Shown in pieces: positions 25,862-34,219 of a stretch of 64,000 nt of DNA; position 1 is the stretch's first letter; the number at the start of each line of letters is the position of its first letter. The notes under the pieces are model-generated. The model saw nothing but the letters and a program-made list of their open reading frames with translations, made no database searches and had not been told where the DNA came from. The translations under genes were made by a program, and so were the position numbers. Source of the DNA: FEN-1073 sp963780865 (GTDB lineage: Bacteria; Chloroflexota; Anaerolineae; Anaerolineales; RBG-16-64-43); NCBI GenBank assembly GCA_963780865.1, contig CAWADT010000016.1, positions 62,001-126,000 of the forward strand. The letters are read 5' to 3'.

Positions 25862-26967
25862 CAGGGTTTTTTCACGGCGGTGAGCGTCGGCGTCACCGTC
25901 GGGGTCGGAGTGATGGTCGGAGTTGGGCTGGCTTCGGGGGTGGGAGTGACCGCGCCCTGCGGGGTGTACGTGAGCGTCACCACCTCCCCAAATCGTCCGA
26001 GCGCGCCTTCGTCGACCCCGTTGAAGAGGATGCTTATGCCGGCTCCGTTGCCGGTGGCGATGGTGACGGTTCGCTGGCCGATGTAATCGAACGTCTGGCC
26101 CGGCGCGACGCGGTCGGAAAATTTTACATTCCCATCCACGGTCACCATCAGGTAGGCGCGTTGCAACACGGTGATGTGAACGCGCACGTCGGTGTACACA
26201 CCCCCCAGGGGAGTGGGAAACGAGGTGGGAGATACCGCGGCGATCGAGACTGTTCCAGGGATGACAATGCCTTCCGACGGGGTTTCCCCGGAGGCAAGCT
26301 CCGCCGTTCCGGACGGCGTGAGTTCACTACTTACGCTAGCGACGGTCCCGGATGGAGTGGATGGATTGGCCGCGCTCTCTCCCGTCGTTGTTCCCGTGCC
26401 GACGACCAGGAAGGGCTCGGTCGCTGTTAACCACGGGGTGGCGGCGAAACTCACGATCATCGAGTATCCGCCCCAGCCCAGAAGCGCGATGATGATCAGG
26501 GCGATGATGCCGCCGAAGATCCGGTCGAAGCGGAACCATTCGCGGGCGATCGACCGGTCGGCCAGCGTTCGCGGCCGGGCGTAGGTTTCCGGGCGGGGAA
26601 CGGCGGGAACGCCGGTGGACCGATCCTCGCGGAATGGGGAAACCGGTTCGGTCGCCGGATTCGGAGCGGTGCGCGGAGCGGGGGTAGCGACGGGCGGAGG
26701 CGGAATTTTAACAGGGGGAGGAGCCGGCGGCCGGGGTTTTCCATCGCCCAGATGCGCCGCAATTTCTTCCGGCGTGATTCCGAGAAATGCCGTGTAATTG
26801 CGGATGAACCCGCGCGCCTGAGGCACCGACGGAATTGTGCTCAGGTCGTCCGCCTCGATGGCTTTCAAATGTTTGGCGCGGATGTGGGTATGCCTCTCGA
26901 CCTCTTCGAGGGTTAATCCGAGAGACTCCCTTTTCTGGCGGAGGAAGCTGCCCAGCGATTCGGCCAT
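25861..26967 (-). CDS. RodZ-like helix-turn-helix membrane protein
   Basis: 368 residues. An N-terminal HTH domain (about 1-75) with LGSFLRQKRESLGLTLEEVE and ARGFIRNYTAFLGI is typical of RodZ, which links MreB filaments to the cell-wall elongation machinery. A Pro-rich cytoplasmic linker follows. One membrane helix (IIALIIIALLGWGGYSMIV) and an external domain of about 140 residues ending in a DUF4115-like fold come next. The C-terminus is a TPTPTVTPT-type low-complexity tail. The gene lies between rplI (34 bases upstream) and rimO (1-base overlap), forming an operon. Confidence 0.85.
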   Translation of the reverse strand: MAESLGSFLRQKRESLGLTLEEVERHTHIRAKHLKAIEADDLSTIPSVPQARGFIRNYTAFLGITPEEIAAHLGDGKPRPPAPPPVKIPPPPVATPAPRTAPNPATEPVSPFREDRSTGVPAVPRPETYARPRTLADRSIAREWFRFDRIFGGIIALIIIALLGWGGYSMIVSFAATPWLTATEPFLVVGTGTTTGESAANPSTPSGTVASVSSELTPSGTAELASGETPSEGIVIPGTVSIAAVSPTSFPTPLGGVYTDVRVHITVLQRAYLMVTVDGNVKFSDRVAPGQTFDYIGQRTVTIATGNGAGISILFNGVDEGALGRFGEVVTLTYTPQGAVTPTPEASPTPTITPTPTVTPTLTAVKKP

Positions 26968-27001
26968 GAGCCGCCGTGCCTATTGGTTGGAAAGCGACGG
27001 A

Positions 27002-27508
27002 TTACCCGGCGGGCACGGGCGGTTCGGCGGGGACCGGCGGAGCAACGGCCGCCTGTTCTTCCTCGCCTTCGCCCCTGACCACGACCACGATTTCCGGGAT
27101 CAGGTCGACCGTCAGGCGGATGGGAACCTTGTGGGTGCCCAGTTCGCGCAGCGGCTGGTGGGCGATATGGCGGCGGTCGATGTGGATGCCGGTCTCGCGT
27201 TCGATGGCGGCGGAGATGTCGCCCGTGGTGATCGATCCGAACAGCCTTCCCGTTTCGCCGGCGCGCGCGGAAAAAACCAGCGAAACGGCGGTGAGCTTTT
27301 CCGCCACGGCGCCCATCTCCTGATTAAGTCGGGCGCGGTCGGCCAGAGCCGCGGAGCGGATGCGCTCGGCTTGCTTGATCACGCCCGGCGTGGCCAGGAC
27401 CGCCAGCTTTTGCGGGAGGAGAAAGTTGCGGCCGTATCCGTCGGCAACCTTTTTCACATCCCCCGCCCGTCCGAGTTTGTATACGTCTTTGAGGAGGAGT
27501 ACTTTCAT
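27002..27508 (-). CDS. rplI: 50S ribosomal protein L9
   Basis: A 168-residue L9: an N-terminal RNA-binding domain (MKVLLLKDVYKLGRAGDVKKVADGYGRNFLLP), a long central helix and a C-terminal domain (FGSITTGDISAAIERETGIHIDRRHI). A Pro/Val/Ala tail (about 150-168) is longer than in most L9 proteins. The start is set at the ATG at 27508; a TTG two codons upstream is in frame but the ATG gives the standard N-terminus. It is the first gene of the rplI-rodZ-rimO operon. Confidence 0.96.
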   Translation of the reverse strand: MKVLLLKDVYKLGRAGDVKKVADGYGRNFLLPQKLAVLATPGVIKQAERIRSAALADRARLNQEMGAVAEKLTAVSLVFSARAGETGRLFGSITTGDISAAIERETGIHIDRRHIAHQPLRELGTHKVPIRLTVDLIPEIVVVVRGEGEEEQAAVAPPVPAEPPVPAG

Positions 27509-27750
27509 CGTCAAGCCCTTTCCTGGGGAGCGGGCGCATCTAGCGCCCCGAAGATTCAGCGTCCCGATGGGACGCCGCCGGCGAAGGGTACAACGCCGAG
27601 GCCGGATTTTACCAGAAGGGATGCGGGACGGTCAATCCGGGGCCCTTCGGGCGCTCGATCCCGTCATTGTGCCCCAGGATTTCACGTCTTTTCAAAAACG
27701 ACCGCATCTCTACAATTCCCACTTGTTGTCCGCTCCCAGGTTCCCAGTGG

Positions 27751-27898
27751 CCATCCCATTCTCCTTCCCCAAATTCGTTCCCGTAGTATCTGGAATCTCT
27801 TTCCCCCTTCCTCCTTCCCGTATGACGGGAAGGAGGAAGGGAAGTTGATGGGACTCACCTATAAAGGAAATCGAACTAGGGGTTGGAGGATGGGATGG
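27751..27898. repeat. MITE-like element with internal palindrome
   Basis: Left end CCATCCCATTCTCC, right end GGAGGATGGGATGG (inverted, one mismatch). The central palindrome CCTTCCTCCTTCCCGT...ACGGGAAGGAGGAAGG is at 27806-27840. No ORF. This is the clearest single copy in the window. Confidence 0.75.
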
Positions 27899-27930
27899 TT
27901 ACAGAATAAATTTAACTAGAGGAGTTAAAC

Positions 27931-27951
27931 AAAAAGCCCGCTTTCGCGGGC
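27931..27951 (-). terminator. Intrinsic terminator of the GH1 gene
   Basis: On the minus strand GCCCGC, loop GAAA, GCGGGC followed by five T, 45 bases after the GH1 stop. Confidence 0.85.
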
Positions 27952-27995
27952 GTCTTGACCGAGCGGTACCAATCACCGGAGCGCGGCGTAGCTCT

Positions 27996-29336
27996 TTATT
28001 CATCCACTCCGTTCGCCGCAATCACTTCTCCGTACCAACGCGCGCTGAGCTTGGGAATGCGGCGCATGGTCTTGTAGTCCGTGCGGACAATCCCAAACCG
28101 CAGGGCATACCCGCGGGCCCATTCGAAATTATCCATGAGACTCCAGACGTAATATCCGCGCACGTCGCAGCCTTCGGATATCGCGCGATGCACAGCGCGG
28201 AGGTGAGCGCGGAGGTAATCGACCCGCCCCCAATCCTCAACGTATCCTTTGCGGTCCGGCCGGTCTTCGATCGCGCAGCCGTTCTCGGTGATGTAGACCG
28301 GCGGATTGCCGTAGCGGTCCCGGAGCCCTCTTAGCACTTCGGTCATCCCCAGCGGATCGATCCCCCAGTCCATGTCGGTCTTTCCCCAGCCGGGGGCGCA
28401 GTAGGGGTCCGAGACGGCTTTATAGAATCCTCCGCGGGTGTTGTTCGAGACAACCTGGGTTCTGTAGTAGTTGATTCCCACATAATCCATCGGGCGCGAA
28501 ATTTGCTGCATGTCGCCCGCGCGCACTTCGGGCTTCATGGGCCCGATCCATTCGATCAGATCGTCCGGGTACCGGCCCTGGAAGAGCGCTCCCAGGAACA
28601 GTCCCTGGTTGCTGGCATACACTCTCCGGCAGGCGGCGACGTCCGCCTCCTTCGAAGAAGCCGGAATGGAGTTGGGATGATCCAGCACGATGCCGATCTT
28701 CCCGCGGTATCCGCCCTGCCGGTAGGCGTCCACCGCCTTGCCGTGCCCGAGCAGCAGGTGGTGCGCGGTGCGGAACCCGAGGCTGTAATCGCCCGTACCC
28801 GGCGGGAAATCCCCGGTGGCATAACCCGGAAAAGCAACGACAAACGGTTCGTTGTGCGTGGCCCACAGCGCCACGCGATCGCCGAGCCGCTCGAAAACGA
28901 CCCGCGCGTAATCGGCGAACCAGTCCGCGCTATCGCGGTTGGGCCAGCCGCCTTTCTCTTCCAGCGCCTGCGGATAATCCCAGTGGTTGAGCGTCGCGTT
29001 GGGTACGATCGCAGCCTGAAGAAGTTGATCCACCAATCGGTCGTAGAATCCGATTCCCTTTGGATTGATTTTTCCGCGCCCTTCGGGAAGCACGCGAGTC
29101 CAGGCAATCGAGAATCGGTACGATTTCAACCCCAATTCCTTCATGAGCGCGACGTCCTTCGGCATCAGCCGATAATGGTCGCACGCGTCGTCACCCGTGT
29201 CTCCGTTTCGAATTGTATATTTTCGATGCGTAAACCGATCCCAAATACTCTCCCCGCGACCGTCCTTTTTCCATGATCCTTCGATTTGATAGGCGGCGGT
29301 CGATGCCCCCCAGAGAAATCCCTCCGGGAAGTTCAA
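27996..29336 (-). CDS. Beta-glucosidase-type glycosidase, GH1
   Basis: A 446-residue cytoplasmic (beta/alpha)8-barrel retaining beta-glycosidase. The acid/base Glu163 lies in WATHNEP and the nucleophile Glu351 in YITENG. GFLWGASTAAYQIEG near the N-terminus and WSLMDNFEWARGY near the C-terminus are classic GH1. Substrate could be beta-glucosides, galactosides or fucosides. The start is odd. The frame opens with TTG at 29336, 14 bases from GGAGG. An ATG only 4 bases after that GGAGG is one base out of frame, and removing one T from the following TTT would give an N-terminus MSSLNFPEG. A one-base error or mutation at the start is therefore likely. Confidence 0.92.
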   Translation of the reverse strand: MNFPEGFLWGASTAAYQIEGSWKKDGRGESIWDRFTHRKYTIRNGDTGDDACDHYRLMPKDVALMKELGLKSYRFSIAWTRVLPEGRGKINPKGIGFYDRLVDQLLQAAIVPNATLNHWDYPQALEEKGGWPNRDSADWFADYARVVFERLGDRVALWATHNEPFVVAFPGYATGDFPPGTGDYSLGFRTAHHLLLGHGKAVDAYRQGGYRGKIGIVLDHPNSIPASSKEADVAACRRVYASNQGLFLGALFQGRYPDDLIEWIGPMKPEVRAGDMQQISRPMDYVGINYYRTQVVSNNTRGGFYKAVSDPYCAPGWGKTDMDWGIDPLGMTEVLRGLRDRYGNPPVYITENGCAIEDRPDRKGYVEDWGRVDYLRAHLRAVHRAISEGCDVRGYYVWSLMDNFEWARGYALRFGIVRTDYKTMRRIPKLSARWYGEVIAANGVDE

Positions 29337-29438
29337 ATGAACTCATATAGCCTCCGATTTGTTTCTCCCGCCTTCGCCTCTCCGCGATCGGCGTGAAGAC
29401 GATGATTATACAACCTCGTCCAACCCGGAGTAGAATGA

Positions 29439-30581
29439 GTGCCTATGGGAAGCTACAATTTCTCCGACCGCAAATGGTTCCCCGGAACCTATGAAGGACC
29501 GTTCCACGTTTTAATTCAACTCGCGCAGCGGATCGAACGCCTGCCCTGGCCGGTGTTCGCGTTGATTCTCCTGGTGCTGGCCTGGCTGCCGAGCCGGGGC
29601 TCCCCGCCGCACGCGGCGATCTTGCTGGCGTTCTTTCTTTCGGATTGGGCGCTGATCGCGGCCCTGCCGGCGGCGAAGAAATCGTACGGGCCCGCCAAAC
29701 CTCCGGCGCTGCTGATGGCAATCCTGCGGATGCCGTTTGCCTACCTGCCCCTGCCGTGGTTCCTGGTCTTTCAGGCGACGGGGACTTTCCTCGCGATTTA
29801 CGCCTTCTGGGTGGAGCCGCACCGCCTGACCGTCGTACATCAAACCCTGGTGAGTTCGAAGTTTCCCCCGGGACCGCCGTTGCGGCTGCTTCACCTGGCG
29901 GATCTGCATCTGGAGCGGACGACTCAGCGCGAGGAGGAGCTCCAGCGGTTGGTCCACGACCTGAAGCCGGATCTCATTCTCTTTTCCGGGGATTTCCTGA
30001 ACCTTTCGTTCGTGACGGATCCTGAGGCCTGGTCCGACGTCCGGTCGTTGCTGGAAGAATGGAAAGCGCCGCTGGGAACGTTCGCCGTTACCGGCAGCCC
30101 TCCGGTGGACCAACCCGAGGTGCTGCCGCATCTGCTGGAAGGCTTCACCTATATCCGCATGCTGCACGGGGAGAAGGTCGCCCTCCAACACAACGGGCGG
30201 GAATTCGATTTGGTCGGCCTGGATTGCTCGCATAAACCGTTTGTCGATGAACCCAAGCTGATCGCGGCCCTGGGTCCCCGCGCCGACCGTTTTACGATCC
30301 TGTTGTATCACTCCCCCGATCTGGCGCCGGAAGCCGCCGCGGCCGGGATCGACCTTATGCTCAGCGGCCACACGCACGGCGGTCAGGTGCGAATTCCCGG
30401 GATGGGCGCGGTCTACGCCTCTTCGCTCTACGGGAAGCGCTTCGAAGAGGGCCGCTACCTCCTCGACCGAATGACACTCTACGTCAGCCGCGGGATCGGC
30501 ATGGAGGGGCTGGCCGCGCCGCGCGTCCGTCTCTTCTGCCCGCCGGAAATCACTCTGTGGGAGATCTGCGGCACAAATTGA
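29439..30581 (+). CDS. Membrane-anchored calcineurin-like phosphoesterase with altered motif III
   Basis: 380 residues: three or four hydrophobic helices (about 35-125), then an extracytoplasmic or cytoplasmic calcineurin-like domain. Motifs: LHLADLH (151-157, Ala in place of the usual Ser), SGDFLN (183-188), and GHTHGGQVR near 300. The segment that should read GNHD/E is VTGSPPVD (217-224), so the Asn-His of motif III is missing. The family resembles YkuE/YaeI-type enzymes acting on membrane lipids. Activity may be weakened or changed. A GTG at 29439 is taken as start because GGAG lies eight bases upstream; an ATG two codons later is possible. Divergent from the GH1 gene. Confidence 0.82.
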   Translation: MPMGSYNFSDRKWFPGTYEGPFHVLIQLAQRIERLPWPVFALILLVLAWLPSRGSPPHAAILLAFFLSDWALIAALPAAKKSYGPAKPPALLMAILRMPFAYLPLPWFLVFQATGTFLAIYAFWVEPHRLTVVHQTLVSSKFPPGPPLRLLHLADLHLERTTQREEELQRLVHDLKPDLILFSGDFLNLSFVTDPEAWSDVRSLLEEWKAPLGTFAVTGSPPVDQPEVLPHLLEGFTYIRMLHGEKVALQHNGREFDLVGLDCSHKPFVDEPKLIAALGPRADRFTILLYHSPDLAPEAAAAGIDLMLSGHTHGGQVRIPGMGAVYASSLYGKRFEEGRYLLDRMTLYVSRGIGMEGLAAPRVRLFCPPEITLWEICGTN

Positions 30582-31023
30582 CTTCGCTTCCCTCCCATTC
30601 GCCCTCCCCCTTTGCCACTGCCCTTCCCGGGTTCCGCGAAGCGCCTGCCGCGCGATGATGAATCATCGCGCCGGAAAACAAAGCCCGCTCACGCGGGCTG
30701 CAACCACTCTCATCCCCAACCCTCCCGTCATTCCATTCCGGGCCACCTTCTCCCAACTTACCCTCGCTTCGTGATCGCGCAGGTTCGAAGAACCGACCCT
30801 GCGCACTCCGCGAAGGCAGGCGCTAAAAGAAGGCGACCGGACCTATCCCGGAGCGGTTATCCCGAGCGGTTGGCTTGAGCGCAGCGAAGGGAGGCGAGTG
30901 GATGCGGCGGGAGGCCGGGTGAGGGAGAGTAAAACCACCGAAAGAGCTTGGTATCATTGCGTGGGGATTCATCCCCGCGTGATCTTCCCCTTACCTCCTT
31001 CCTAATGGTACAGTTGCTTCACC
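30582..31023. other. Gene-free stretch with two hairpins
   Basis: Contains a perfect palindrome CGCGATGAT-GA-ATCATCGCG (30651-30670) and AGCCCGC-TCAC-GCGGGCT (30682-30699). The second has a T-rich flank only on the minus strand. I see no promoter that stands out and no credible ORF. Confidence 0.6.
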
Positions 31024-32920
31024 GTGAACCCCGAAACAATCTCCCGCATTCTTCCGCGCATTCTGCCCTGGGTGGAAAAGCCCGGCCGCTATACCGGCGG
31101 CGAAGCTTAACCAGTCCGTCAAGGATTGGAACACCACGCCGGTGCGGATCGCCTTGCTGTTCCCGGATGTCTACGACATCGGGATGTCCAACCTCGGGCT
31201 GGGCGTGTTGTATGAAATCATCAATGGCCGCCCCGACGCGCTGGCCGAGCGGGTCTACCTGCCGTGGCACGACATGGAGGCGGCGATGCAGCGCGAGGGC
31301 ATCCCGCTCTACTCGCTCGAAAGCCGCCGTCCGGTTGCGGATTTCGACCTGGTCGGGATCACGCTGCCGTACGAATCGCTTTACACCAATGCGCTCCACG
31401 CCCTGCACTTGGCCGGCATTCCGTTGCATGCCGCGGAGCGCAGGGAGAATCATCCCCTCATCGTGGCCGGCGGGCATAGCGCCTTCAACCCCGAACCGAT
31501 GGCGGAATTCTTCGACGTCTTTGCCGTCGGCGAAGGCGAGGAGTTGATCCTCGATCTGATCGAGATCGTGCGCCAAAGAAAGGCAAGCGGCGAATCGCGG
31601 CTCGCCACCATGCACCGGATGGCCGGCGTGTGGGGCCTGTATGTGCCCGCTCTCTACCGGCCGGAATATCATGAAGACGGCACGATCGCCCGCGTCGAGC
31701 CGCTGCCGGACTCCGAGGGCGGAAGCGCCGGCGCGCGTTTCCCGGTCGTCAAGCGAATCGTCCCGCGCCTGCCGCCGCCTCCGCTGCGGCCGGTCGTTCC
31801 GTATCTCCAGACCGTGCACAACCGCTACGCGATCGAGATCATGCGCGGCTGCACCCGCGGCTGCCGCTTCTGCCAGGCCGGGCACGTCACCCGCCCGATC
31901 CGCGAGCGTCCGGTGGAGGAAATCGTCTCCGCGATCGATACCGCGCTTCATCACACCGGGTATGAGGAGGTGGCGCTGCTCTCGCTTTCCTCCTCGGATT
32001 ACTCGCGGATCACGGAGCTCGTGCGCGCGCTCGGCGAAAAATTCGGCGGCGCGCGGCTGCGCATCTCGCTCCCGTCGCTGCGGATCGAAACCGTCTCGGT
32101 CGACCTGGTCGAGGCGCTGCGCGGGAGCCGCGGCGGCAACTTCACCCTGGCGCCGGAAGCGGCGACCGACTCGATGCGCGCTATTCTCAACAAGCCGATC
32201 GCGGCGGCGCAACTGCTCGAAACCGTGCGCGAGATCTACAACCGCAAGTGGACGACGGTCAAACTATATTTCATGATCGGCCATCCGCGGGAAACGGAAG
32301 CGGACGTGCGCGCGATCGCGGAACTGAGCCGGGCGGTCCTGGCCGAGGGGCGGCGGGCGCTGGGGCGCCGGGCCGAAGTGCACGCCGGCGTAAGCACGCT
32401 CATCCCCAAGGCGCACACGCCCTTTCAGTGGATGGCGATGGACAGCCGCGAGCGGATCCTCGCCAAGCAGGACCTCCTCCGGCGCGAGCTGCGCGGCCCG
32501 GGGCTGAAGCTCGATCTCACTTCGCCCGAGACGACCCTGCTGGAGGCGGAACTGGCGCGCGGAGACCGGCGGCTGGGGAACGTGATCGAACGCGCGTGGC
32601 AGGCGGGCGCGCGCTTCGACGCCTGGAGCGACCGCTTTCAGCCCGCGGCTTGGTCCGCGGCGTTCGAAGGAGCCAAGATCGACCCGGCCTTCTATGCCGG
32701 CCGCGAACGAACTGCGGAGGAAATCTTCCCTTGGGATCATATTAATGTAGGCGTTCGCAAGGAGTACCTGCGCCGGGAATACGAGGCCAGCCTCGCAGGC
32801 CGCACGCGCGGCGACTGCCGCGAGGAATGCTTCGGGTGCGGGATTCTCAGCACTTTCCGCGAGCTGCGCGACGCGCTTCCCGAGGAAGCCCAATTCTGCC
32901 CGACAGCGCCTCCCAAATGA
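31024..32920 (+). CDS. B12-binding-like radical SAM protein (TIGR03960 type), with a +1 frameshift
   Basis: About 631 residues after correction. An N-terminal B12-binding-like domain (ALLFPDVYDIGMSNLGLGVLY) precedes a radical-SAM barrel with CTRGCRFC (CxxxCxxC near codons 276-283), then a C-terminal region ending with a Cys pair (CREECFGCGIL). The family occurs with a DUF2344 partner, here the next gene overlapping by ATGA. The GTG at 31024 starts VNPETISRILPRILPWVEKPGRYTGGE and then hits TAA. Removing one A at 31103-31104 gives YTGGELNQSVKDW and continues in frame. The first ATG-like codon after the break (31142) would lose about 40 conserved residues. Function unknown; a tRNA/rRNA-related role is often guessed. 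Confidence 0.88.
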
Positions 32921-33576
32921 GTCGATACAAATACCGGATCCTGTTTGCGAAGACGGAGGCGATGCGCTTCACCGGCCACCTGGACCTGTTTCGCGCGTGG
33001 GAGCGGTTGCTGCGGCGCGCGCAAGTGCCGCTCGCCTACTCTACCGGCTTCCACCCGCACCCGAAAATCCAGATCGGCGCGGCGCTGCCACTCGGCGTGA
33101 CGGGCGAAAACGAACTAGTGGATATCGAGACGGACGTGGAATGCGGTGCGGGGGCGATCACCCACCAGATTTCGGAAGCCGCGCCGCCAGGCATTGGTAA
33201 TATCCGGGCGACCATGCTTCCGGCGGACGCTCCCGGGTTGGAAAAAATCGTTGTCGCGGGTGATTATTCGGCCGAACCGGTGGATGGCGCGTGGCCGGAG
33301 GAATTGCCGAGCGAAATCCAGCGCTTGCTCGACTGCGCGTCCCTTCCGCGGGAGCGGCGCGGCAAGGAGTACGACTTGCGCCCGCGGATGCTTTCCCTCG
33401 CAATCGATGGCAATACCTTGAAGATGCGCCTGCGCCTCGAACCGGACGCGACGGGCCGCCCAGACGAGGTTCTCGCGGCGCTGGGGATGGAAAGTCTGCC
33501 GGTTATAGTAAAGAGAGAAAGAATTTTATTGCGGTCAGCGGAGGGGTTGACAAGCGGATCTGATGAGTTGGTTTGA
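32917..33576 (+). CDS. DUF2344 (TIGR03936) radical-SAM-associated protein
   Basis: A 219-residue protein starting MSRYKYRILFAKTEAMRFTGHLDL, with FHPHPKIQIGAALPLGVTGENELVDIE. This is the signature of the DUF2344 family, often fused to or next to TIGR03960 radical-SAM proteins. It overlaps the upstream stop by ATGA, so the two are translated together and probably form one complex. The reaction is not known. Confidence 0.92.
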   Translation: MSRYKYRILFAKTEAMRFTGHLDLFRAWERLLRRAQVPLAYSTGFHPHPKIQIGAALPLGVTGENELVDIETDVECGAGAITHQISEAAPPGIGNIRATMLPADAPGLEKIVVAGDYSAEPVDGAWPEELPSEIQRLLDCASLPRERRGKEYDLRPRMLSLAIDGNTLKMRLRLEPDATGRPDEVLAALGMESLPVIVKRERILLRSAEGLTSGSDELV

Positions 33577-34151
33577 ATTTTTTCCCGATAATTATTTGTT
33601 TTTCCAAAACCCCCAGTTTGTTTTAGGATTGGATTTTATTCCAGAAATGTATTTGCTCAGGCATAAACAATTTGTACGCGGATTTCTCGGATATACCGGA
33701 TTTCGCGGAGGAATAGAAAAAGTATTATTCTCCCCTCATCTTGGAATTATCCGTAAAATTCGAGGAATCCGCGCACTCCGCCTACTGTTGATTTGAGATC
33801 AAGGGCGTGCCTGAGTAGATACTCAGAAATAAAGTAACTACTCAGGTCGGGGAAAACATACACTGAAACACAGAAAATATCCGAAATCACCGAAAAATCT
33901 TCTTTTGGTGAAAGAACACAACACCTTTTTTCAGTGCATTCGGTTCTTTTCGGTGCCCGTCCCATGAGCGGTATGTGCGAACGGGGCAATCCGTGTACAA
34001 AGGCGGAAGTTCCACTGGCCAGGTACTGAAAAGCAAGATATTTCCTCCAAAACGATTTTACAAAACATTTTCTTTTGCAATTAGGGGGAAAACAAAATTC
34101 TTTCCATATTATTCCAAACATTATCCAAATTGTTAGATTGCTTTATTGTTC
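33577..34151. other. AT-rich gene-free stretch
   Basis: Base composition drops clearly below the rest of the window. It contains short repeats of the CGGATTTC/ATCCGCG type and an inverted pair ACTCAGAAA/...CTACTCAG near 33822-33845. A 77-codon reading frame at 33563-33796 has no family look, and its start lies inside the preceding gene. I see no convincing gene. Confidence 0.55.
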
Positions 34152-34179
34152 TTGACAAGTCGCAAATGGCATTTACAAT
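34152..34179 (+). promoter_or_regulatory. Promoter of the ROK regulator/amino-sugar locus
   Basis: TTGACA (34152-34157), 16 bases, TACAAT (34174-34179). The predicted leader is about 35 bases and no clear SD precedes the ATG at 34220. Confidence 0.75.
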
Positions 34180-34189
34180 TACTTTGTAA
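34173..34189 (+). promoter_or_regulatory. Candidate ROK-repressor operator
   Basis: Perfect inverted repeat TTACAA-TTACT-TTGTAA covering the -10 hexamer, well placed for autorepression by the downstream regulator. Confidence 0.5.
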
Positions 34190-34219
34190 GTATATTGAAC
34201 AAACTATCAAATCTATTAG

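Noticed and set aside
24434..26086. A 550-codon open frame on the plus strand
   Set aside because: Antisense to rimO and the end of the RodZ-like gene; no motif or SD.
33563..33796. 77-codon ORF after the DUF2344 gene
   Set aside because: Starts inside the preceding gene and runs through AT-rich repeats; composition not protein-like beyond that.
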